From positions 1,054,001-1,118,000 of the forward strand of contig OZ244789.1 of the NCBI GenBank assembly GCA_965219705.1: a DNA stretch of 64,000 nt. Reading direction: 5' to 3'. Below are positions 58,281 to 64,000 of the stretch, in pieces; position 1 is the first letter of the stretch; every line of letters starts with the position of its first letter. The stretch comes from JAJECS01 sp965219705 (GTDB taxonomy: Bacteria; Chloroflexota; UBA11872). The position numbers and the translations under genes were made by a program. Below the pieces are notes generated by a model. It searched no databases. It had not been told where the DNA came from and saw only the letters and a program-made list of their open reading frames with translations.

Positions 58281-60170
58281 GTGACGCCCACGACCCGCCG
58301 AGCGCCGCGACGCCTCGCGCGCCGCCGCGTGCTGGCGGCGGGCGCGCTGGCCGCCGCCGGATCTTGGATCCCCTGGGCACGCGTGCGCGGGTTTGAACCG
58401 ACGGGGGACGCACGGGTCGTCGCTGTACGGTATGAGCCGGAGCTTGGCCACAACATCGCGACTCTCTCGGTAACAGCACCGAGTGGGCATCACTTGGTCG
58501 ACTTCCTGGGTCACTACTTCCGCACGGGCGGGCTGCGGCGGGCGGGACTGGCGATCAGCGAGCCCATCGTCGAGGACGGCGTGCTCTGCCAGTACTTTCA
58601 GCGCGGTGTGATGGAATCCCGCCTCACGGGCGAAGGGCTGATGCTCGAGTGGCGCGACCTGTGGACCGTGCTCGGTGACGGTGACGGCGCCGCGGCCGTC
58701 GCGGCCATTCCCGGGGAAGCCGGCCTCACGAACCCGCACTCCGGCCGCGCCGTGGGGCCCTACGGACACATCGTGTCCAACCAAGCGGTTGACGGGACGT
58801 CCACGGGATTTCTCAATCTTTACGACGCGGTCGGCGGCGAGCTCAGCCTCGGCGCGCCGCTGACGGCCGCGCGCCTCGAAGCTGGCGATGGCCTCGCCCC
58901 CTTAGTTCCGGGGTTGGCGACGGGCTTCGTGCGGCAGTATTTCGCGGCCGGCGTGCTGGAGGTGCATCCGCAGACGCCCGGCGCCGCAAGCCTCACGCTG
59001 GTGGGCGACGCAACGCGCGACACGTCGTACGCGAACTTCAGCTGGATGTTCATCAGCAGTTTCGAGGCCGCGTCCCCGCTGGCGCCGGGGCGGCGCATGC
59101 GCCTGGAGCGAACCGAGCGGCCAGCCGGCCTGCGCCAGAGCGGCCCGCCGATCCCGCCGCCGGGTTTCGAGATCTCGGTGTTCGCCACGACGAGACACCT
59201 CGGCTTTCCCGCCGTGCTGACCTTCGCGCCCGACAACCGCCTATTCGTCGGCTTCTCCAACGATCTCATCGTGACCATGCGCGACTCAACCGGCGACGGG
59301 CGGGCCAACGATATCCGTACCTATGCCTCGGGGGACGGCGTGACCGATCCGCGGGGACTGGTGGTGGCCGGCGAGCACCTCTACGTGTCCGTCCAGGACA
59401 AGATCATTCGCCTGCGCGATGTTTCCGGCTCGGGCGCCGCCGACGAGTCGGCGGACGTTGTCACCGGCCTGGAATTGGACACGCGTGTGCCGTTCCATCG
59501 CAACAACGGCATCGCCATCGGCCCGGACGGTCTGCTGTACATCACGCTCGGCAGCACGACGAACGCGGGCGAGATCGCCGAGCGCCCGCTGTCCGGCTCC
59601 ATCCTGCGGTCGCGGTTGGACGGCACAGGGCTGGAGAAGTTCGCCAGCGGGCTCCGCAACCCGTTCGGCCTGGCGTTCAGCCCGGCCGGTGAGCTGTTCT
59701 GCACCGACAACGGTCCCGACGGAAGCGTGCGGCGCAACGACGATCCGCCCGACGAACTCAACCACGTGATCCAGGGCGCGGACTATGGACATGCACGGTT
59801 CTGGGGCACGCCGCCGCCGGAATCCGGCACGCGAGCACCCGTCGCTGAGTTGCCGGCTCACGGCGCCGCCGCGGGCCTGACCTTCTTCACCGGACCGCAG
59901 GCCGGCGAATTCGACGGGAACCTGTTGATCGCCATGTGGGGGCCGGCCGGGGGGCGCAGCTCGTTCGCGCACAACATCCTGCGCGCGCGGCTCCGTCGAC
60001 AGGGCGACTCGTTCACGGCGCAGGTGACACCGTTCGTCAGCTCGCTGACGCGGCCCACCGACGTGGTGGTCGGCCCCTACGGCGACCTTTACATTGCTGA
60101 CCATGTCGGACGCGTCATCTACCGACTGCGGCGCCGCGGCCTGGCGCCGTCGGTTCTCACCGGGCGATGA
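58281..60170 (+). CDS. PQQ-dependent sugar dehydrogenase-like secreted protein
   Basis: The 629-residue protein has a twin-arginine-like signal (RRLARRRVLAAGALAAAGSW) from GTG 58281. Residues about 50-280 carry repeated 'LGHYF...GGLRRAGLAISEP...CQYFQRG' and 'FVRQYFAAGVLEVHPQTPG' modules, common in Chloroflexota secreted proteins. The C-terminal about 320 residues are a six-bladed glucose/sorbosone dehydrogenase propeller: PAVLTFAPDNRLFVGFSND, HRNNGIAIGPDGLLYITLGS, GLRNPFGLAFSPAGELFCTD and ADYGHARFWGTPPPE. Such enzymes oxidise sugars with PQQ in the periplasm. No PQQ biosynthesis gene is visible. Confidence 0.85.
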   Translation: MTPTTRRAPRRLARRRVLAAGALAAAGSWIPWARVRGFEPTGDARVVAVRYEPELGHNIATLSVTAPSGHHLVDFLGHYFRTGGLRRAGLAISEPIVEDGVLCQYFQRGVMESRLTGEGLMLEWRDLWTVLGDGDGAAAVAAIPGEAGLTNPHSGRAVGPYGHIVSNQAVDGTSTGFLNLYDAVGGELSLGAPLTAARLEAGDGLAPLVPGLATGFVRQYFAAGVLEVHPQTPGAASLTLVGDATRDTSYANFSWMFISSFEAASPLAPGRRMRLERTERPAGLRQSGPPIPPPGFEISVFATTRHLGFPAVLTFAPDNRLFVGFSNDLIVTMRDSTGDGRANDIRTYASGDGVTDPRGLVVAGEHLYVSVQDKIIRLRDVSGSGAADESADVVTGLELDTRVPFHRNNGIAIGPDGLLYITLGSTTNAGEIAERPLSGSILRSRLDGTGLEKFASGLRNPFGLAFSPAGELFCTDNGPDGSVRRNDDPPDELNHVIQGADYGHARFWGTPPPESGTRAPVAELPAHGAAAGLTFFTGPQAGEFDGNLLIAMWGPAGGRSSFAHNILRARLRRQGDSFTAQVTPFVSSLTRPTDVVVGPYGDLYIADHVGRVIYRLRRRGLAPSVLTGR

Positions 60171-60265
60171 TCTTGCGGTACACTTGGGCCGAGCTACGGG
60201 CGGATCAGCATTCCTCCCGCTGCGCGCGCTGGATGTGAGGCGCCCGCAATTCTTCTGGAGCCTAC

Positions 60266-60538
60266 GTGGAGTTCGTTTCGCCTAAACGCGAGCAGGTCGA
60301 TTCGCTGCGCCTGCATAGCGACGACACGGGCTCGGCTCCCGTGCAGATTGCACGGCTGAGCGCGCGGATCGAGGAGCTCACCGAGCACCTGAAGCTGCAT
60401 CGCGGCGACAAGCACACGCGCTATGGGCTGCTGCGCATGGTTGGGCGGCGGAGCCGTCTGCTCAAGTACCTGCGACGCACGCAGCCGGAGACTTTTCGCG
60501 AGGTGATCACCACCCTGGGTTTGCGAGTGCGCCAATAG
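60266..60538 (+). CDS. rpsO: 30S ribosomal protein S15
   Basis: S15 binds the central domain of 16S rRNA early in 30S assembly and can repress its own translation. The 90-residue product has the conserved IARLSARIEELTEHLKLHRG, DKHTRYGLLRMVGRRSRLLK and YLRRTQPETF. GTG 60266 is the start with TGGAG upstream. It is followed by pnp, the order known from many bacteria, with a long hairpin in the 233-base gap. No dedicated terminator is seen, so the two may be co-transcribed. Confidence 0.96.
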   Translation: MEFVSPKREQVDSLRLHSDDTGSAPVQIARLSARIEELTEHLKLHRGDKHTRYGLLRMVGRRSRLLKYLRRTQPETFREVITTLGLRVRQ

Positions 60539-60683
60539 CCGCCGGCCCGAGTCGCCCACGGCGTGACGCGCCGCCGCGCTGGAATTCTTCTTCTCACGGT
60601 CCCTGGCCTCCGGATTCATCGCCGAAGCTGAACCGACGGGGCACCATTTATTTTGCTTCGGCATAGTTCGGCGGGTCGAATCT

Positions 60684-60746
60684 CGCGGACGAGCAAAGAA
60701 ATGAGCCGGCAACTCCGGTTGCCCCCTCCTTTCTTCGCTTGTTCCG
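60684..60746 (+). promoter_or_regulatory. Long hairpin in the pnp leader, RNase III type
   Basis: The arms are about 60684-60713 and 60718-60746 around the loop TCCG. The inner GGCAAC pairs perfectly with GTTGCC, then after a 2x2 mismatch GCAAAGAAATGAG pairs with CTCCTTTCTTCGC at 11 of 13 positions, and pairing continues outward with G-T pairs. About 25 pairs form in all. It ends 25 bases before the pnp start. Confidence 0.75.
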
Positions 60747-60771
60747 CCGGCCCGCCCGGGAGACGTGCGAT

Positions 60772-63003
60772 ATGCACCGAGTTGAGACCAAATTGGGAGG
60801 GCGGACCTTCAGCCTGGAGACCGGCGAGCTAGCCGGTCAGGCGGAGGGCGCGGTTGTCGCCCGGTACGGGGATACAACCCTGCTGGCGACGGTCGTCGCC
60901 TCCAGCCCACGTCAGGGGCTGGACTTCTTTCCGCTCCAAGTCGAGTTTGAGGAGCGGGCGTATTCGATAGGCCGCATTCCGGGCAGCGTGCTGCGCCGCG
61001 AAGGCCGGCCGCCGCTGTCAGGAATTCTCGCCGGCCGGCTCGCCGACCGCTCCATCCGGCCGCTGTTCCCGGACGGGATGCGCAACGACACGCAGATCGT
61101 CTTGACGCTGCTGACCCACGACGGCGAGAACGAGCCGGACGTCATGGGGATCGTGGCCGCCTCTGCTGCGGTGTCACTTACCGGTCTGCCCTTCGACGGT
61201 CCGGTGGGCGCGCTGCGCGTGGGTTTGGACGGGGACGAGTTCGTGGCCAATGCTCCACCCGACCCGGAGGGCTCGGCCCCGGCGCTGGACCTCATCGTCG
61301 CCGGCACCAGTGAAGGCGTGGTGATGCTTGAGGCCGGCGCGCAAGTCGTGCCGGACGACACGGTCGTGCGTGCCATCAACTGGGGGCAAGAGCAGCTCCA
61401 GTGCCTGATCGACATTCAAACGCAACTCAAGGACCTGGCGGGCAAGCCGACGCGCGAGGTGACCATCAGCAAGCCCCCGGCCGAGTTGCAGGAGGCCATT
61501 GCCAGCAGCTACGGGTCGAGAATCAACGACGCGGTGCGGGTGATGGACCAGGCGGAGCGCAAGCAGCAGCTCGGGGCGATCGCCGAGGACGCCGCGACGG
61601 CGCTCGGGGATGCGCACGACGCCGGGGCAATCGGCGATGCCTTGCACGACGTGGAGGCGGAGGCCACCCGTGCGCTAATCCTGAATGAGGGCATTCGCCC
61701 GGACGGACGCGACGAATCCGCGTTGCGCCGGCTCTCGGCGCGCGTGGGCGTGCTGCCGCGCATCCACGGTACGGGCCTGTTTCAGCGCGGCGAGACCCAG
61801 GTGCTCGCGGTGACCACGCTGGGCACGCCACGCGACGTGCAGCGCATCGGGCTCACCGACCTGGAAGCCATGGCGCAGCCCAAGCGCTACATCCACCACT
61901 ACAACATGCCGCCCTTTGCCAGCGGCGAGACCGGTCGGCTTGGGTCGCCGCGCCGCCGGGAGATCGGCCATGGAGCGCTGGCGGAGCGCGCCATCGTGCC
62001 CGTGCTGCCGGAGATCGAGGACTTTCCGTACACGATCCGCGTGGTGTCGGAGGTGCTGTCGTCCAACGGGTCGACATCCATGGCGGCGACCTGCGGCAGT
62101 ACGTTGAGCCTCATGGACGCCGGGGTGCCGATCAAGGCCCCGGTCGCCGGGATCTCCATTGGCCTGATTGCCGGCGACGACGACCGCTTCAGGGTCCTCA
62201 CCGACATCCAGGGCGCCGAGGATCATTTCGGCGACATGGACTTCAAGGTGGCCGGCACGGCCGAGGGCGTGACCGCCGTTCAGGTCGACATCAAGATGAA
62301 CCGGCTCACCCCGGAGATGATCGAGGCGACCGTGCAGCGCGCCCGTGAAGCGCGTCTGCAAATCCTGGACGTGATGCGCGTGAGCATTGCCGAACCCCGC
62401 GCGGACGTGGGCGAGTTCGCGCCCAAGATCGTGCAGATCTCCATCTCGCCGGACAGCATCGGCGCCGTGATCGGCCCCGGCGGCAAGATGATCCGCCGTC
62501 TGGAGGCCGAGACCGGGGCCAGCATCGATATCGCGGAGGACGGCACGGTCACGGTCGGCGGCGCCACCCGCGAAGGCACCGACCGCGCCGTTCAGATGAT
62601 CAGGGACCTAACGGGCGATGTCGAGATCGGCCGCAAGGTTCTGGGCAAGGTGATGCGTATCATGAACTTTGGCGCGTTCGTCGAGATCGTGCCGGGCAAG
62701 GAAGGCCTCGTTCCCATCAACGAGTTGGCCGAGGAGCCGGTGTCGTCGGTGACCGATGTCGTGGCCGAAGGCGACGACATCATGGTGATGGTGGTCGAAG
62801 TCGATCATCTGGGCCGCATCAATCTGTCGCGACGCGCGGTGCTGCAAGACCTGACGCCGGCCGAGACGCTGGCCACGGCCCCACCGCGGCCGGGGCGCGA
62901 CGGGCCGCGTGGCGGCGGGCGCCGCGACGGGCGCCGCGACGGGCCGGGCGGCCCGGGTGGCCGTTCACGCCGACCTCCGCGCGGCGGCCGCCGGTACGAC
63001 TAG
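60772..63003 (+). CDS. pnp: Polyribonucleotide nucleotidyltransferase (PNPase)
   Basis: PNPase degrades RNA 3' to 5' by phosphorolysis as a trimer and is part of the degradosome. The 743-residue protein has two RNase PH-like cores (first with YGDTTLLATVVASS and FFPLQVEFEERAYSIGRIPG; second with LFQRGETQVLAVTTLGTP and VSEVLSSNGSTSMAATCGST), the KH domain (IGAVIGPGGKMIRRLEAETG) and the S1 domain (GKVMRIMNFGAFVEIVPGKE), then a Gly/Arg-rich tail (DGPRGGGRRDGRRDGP). The ATG at 60772 has GGGAGA 12 bases upstream. A long hairpin precedes it, suggesting RNase III-dependent autoregulation. Confidence 0.97.
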   Translation: MHRVETKLGGRTFSLETGELAGQAEGAVVARYGDTTLLATVVASSPRQGLDFFPLQVEFEERAYSIGRIPGSVLRREGRPPLSGILAGRLADRSIRPLFPDGMRNDTQIVLTLLTHDGENEPDVMGIVAASAAVSLTGLPFDGPVGALRVGLDGDEFVANAPPDPEGSAPALDLIVAGTSEGVVMLEAGAQVVPDDTVVRAINWGQEQLQCLIDIQTQLKDLAGKPTREVTISKPPAELQEAIASSYGSRINDAVRVMDQAERKQQLGAIAEDAATALGDAHDAGAIGDALHDVEAEATRALILNEGIRPDGRDESALRRLSARVGVLPRIHGTGLFQRGETQVLAVTTLGTPRDVQRIGLTDLEAMAQPKRYIHHYNMPPFASGETGRLGSPRRREIGHGALAERAIVPVLPEIEDFPYTIRVVSEVLSSNGSTSMAATCGSTLSLMDAGVPIKAPVAGISIGLIAGDDDRFRVLTDIQGAEDHFGDMDFKVAGTAEGVTAVQVDIKMNRLTPEMIEATVQRAREARLQILDVMRVSIAEPRADVGEFAPKIVQISISPDSIGAVIGPGGKMIRRLEAETGASIDIAEDGTVTVGGATREGTDRAVQMIRDLTGDVEIGRKVLGKVMRIMNFGAFVEIVPGKEGLVPINELAEEPVSSVTDVVAEGDDIMVMVVEVDHLGRINLSRRAVLQDLTPAETLATAPPRPGRDGPRGGGRRDGRRDGPGGPGGRSRRPPRGGRRYD

Positions 63004-63013
63004 AACCGGCGCG

Positions 63014-63796
63014 ATGATCCGAGTCGCCGTTCTGGGCTCCACCGGCCGGATGGGTCAGACCGTCGTCGCGGCGGTGGAAGGCGCCCCGGACCTCGAGCTC
63101 GTGGCCAGGATCAACAGGGTCCCCTCGCCTGGGAGTGCCCCGTTCTTCACATCGTTCGCGGCGGCCCAGTGCGAAACCGCGCCCGAGGTCGTGGTGGACT
63201 TTTCGGTGGCCGACGCGGCGGCGGCGCATGCGCTGGAGGCCCTGGACGCGGGCGTGTCGCCGGTCATCGGCACCACCGGGATGTCGGACGACCAAACACG
63301 GGCCATCGGCGAGCGCGCGGACGCCACGGGCGTCGGCGCGTTCATCGCCCCGAACTTTGCCATCGGGGCCGTGCTGATGATGCAGATGGCAGAGCTGGCG
63401 GCGCCCCACCTGGACAGCGTGGAGATCATCGAGCTGCATCACGACCGCAAGCGCGACGCGCCCTCGGGAACGGCGGCGCGCACCGCGGACCTTGTGGTGC
63501 GCGCCCGGGACGGGCGGCCCGCCCAGGACGCGGTAACGGAGGACTTCACGCTGGACGGCGTGCGCGGCGGCGTGCGTGACGGCGTGCGGGTGCACAGCGT
63601 GCGGCTGCCGGGTCTGGTGGCGCACCAGGAAGTGATCTTCGGCGGCGAGGGACAGACCCTCACGATCCGCCACGACTCGACCAGCCGGGAGTCATTCATG
63701 CCCGGCGTATTGCTGGCCGTTCGCCGGGTGCGGAGTCTGCGCGGCCTGGTGACCGGCCTGGAACACTTGCTCACAAGCTCCAAGGGAGAAACCTAA
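63014..63796 (+). CDS. dapB: 4-hydroxy-tetrahydrodipicolinate reductase
   Basis: DapB reduces hydroxy-tetrahydrodipicolinate in the lysine and peptidoglycan (diaminopimelate) pathway. The 260-residue protein begins MIRVAVLGSTGRMGQTVVAA, the NAD(P)-binding loop, and has EVVVDFSVADAA, PVIGTTGMSDDQ, APNFAIGAVLMMQMAELA, and the signature EIIELHHDRKRDAPSGTAA, with the catalytic His and Lys. Length matches the family. It follows pnp by 10 bases and its stop overlaps the asd start (TAATG). Confidence 0.96.
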   Translation: MIRVAVLGSTGRMGQTVVAAVEGAPDLELVARINRVPSPGSAPFFTSFAAAQCETAPEVVVDFSVADAAAAHALEALDAGVSPVIGTTGMSDDQTRAIGERADATGVGAFIAPNFAIGAVLMMQMAELAAPHLDSVEIIELHHDRKRDAPSGTAARTADLVVRARDGRPAQDAVTEDFTLDGVRGGVRDGVRVHSVRLPGLVAHQEVIFGGEGQTLTIRHDSTSRESFMPGVLLAVRRVRSLRGLVTGLEHLLTSSKGET

Positions 63797-64000
63797 TGTC
63801 GGCGGGATATGCGGTGGGAGTGATCGGCGCCACGGGCGCGGTGGGGCGCGAGTTCTTGCGCGTGATGGAGGAACGCCGCTTTCCGGTGCGCGAGCTGCGG
63901 CTGTGGGCCAGCCCGCGCAGCCGGGGCCGCAAGATCGAGTTCAACGGCGGCGTCTACACCGTCGAGGCGCTCGACGACGCCGTGTTCGAGGGCCTCGACT
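63796..64000 (+). CDS. asd: Aspartate-semialdehyde dehydrogenase, 5' part
   Basis: The window ends 205 bases into this gene. The visible N-terminus MSAGYAVGVIGATGAVGREF is the NADP-binding loop of aspartate-semialdehyde dehydrogenase, which makes the common precursor of lysine, threonine and methionine. It continues LRVMEERRFPVRELRLWASP, RSRGRKIEFNGG, in family order. The start ATG shares bases with the dapB stop, so the two are translationally coupled. Catalytic Cys and His lie beyond the window. Confidence 0.92.
   Translation, partial: MSAGYAVGVIGATGAVGREFLRVMEERRFPVRELRLWASPRSRGRKIEFNGGVYTVEALDDAVFEGLD

Noticed and set aside
60655..60700. TCGAATC stretch as a tRNA T-arm
   Set aside because: The flanking bases do not form a T-stem, and no acceptor or anticodon arm fits.

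Overview
The window is GC-rich, densely coded bacterial chromosome that most resembles an uncultivated marine or host-associated member of the Chloroflexota. This is an inference from gene content, not a marker-gene placement. The pointers are a giant DUF2298 protein (the family named Chlor_Arch_YYY for Chloroflexi and Archaea), a B12-dependent class II ribonucleotide reductase with a TSCPD tail, Thr-Pro-Glu-rich low-complexity proteins, secreted proteins with the 'GGL...GxxISE...QYF' module, and many short palindromic intergenic repeats. No phage, plasmid, CRISPR array, rRNA or tRNA is visible.

Layout. 0-9 kb: nrdJ, a YIP1 membrane protein, pckA, an acetoacetate-decarboxylase-fold protein, then an ABC exporter pair followed by a peroxiredoxin-like gene interrupted by an in-frame UGA. 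The UGA falls at the first Cys of its CxxC motif and is followed at once by a SECIS-like hairpin, so this is most likely a selenoprotein. 9-19 kb: a DUF262/HNH nuclease-like gene of lower GC, a LON-domain protein, a D-aminoacylase-type amidohydrolase, mutS2, and the nadD-rsfS group. 19-26 kb: a deleted SDR remnant, the ammonium transporter amt, a fossil 3' end of an FAD-linked oxidase, an unrecognised lower-GC membrane protein, an intact FAD-linked oxidase, an ImmA/IrrE-type protease, and birA. 26-31 kb: one 4.2-kb gene for a 1415-residue glycosyltransferase-like/DUF2298 membrane protein.

31-40 kb is accessory in character. It holds a Panacea (DUF4065) antitoxin-toxin pair, an ECF sigma factor overlapping a membrane regulator with about nine 60-bp repeats, two overlapping nucleotide-sugar epimerases, a DUF433/PIN-like toxin-antitoxin pair, and a 49-residue zinc-ribbon gene. 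40-53 kb: pterin dehydratase, a small lipoprotein, threonine aldolase, a PurM/HypE-like protein, an isoaspartyl methyltransferase-like protein, pabB, glnA with a promoter and an intrinsic terminator in its leader, and a compact group of a PSP1-like protein, holB and a beta-propeller protein. 53-64 kb: csrA, a GH106-like glycosidase, a DUF3105 protein, a PQQ-type sugar dehydrogenase, rpsO, a very long leader hairpin, pnp, dapB and the start of asd.

Together the genes cover core metabolism (deoxynucleotides, gluconeogenesis, nitrogen assimilation, folate, biotin, NAD, lysine) and RNA turnover, with two toxin-antitoxin pairs and one restriction-like gene. The least expected signals are the UGA/SECIS gene, the RNase III-type hairpin before pnp, the attenuator before glnA, and modular palindromes that nest inside one another.
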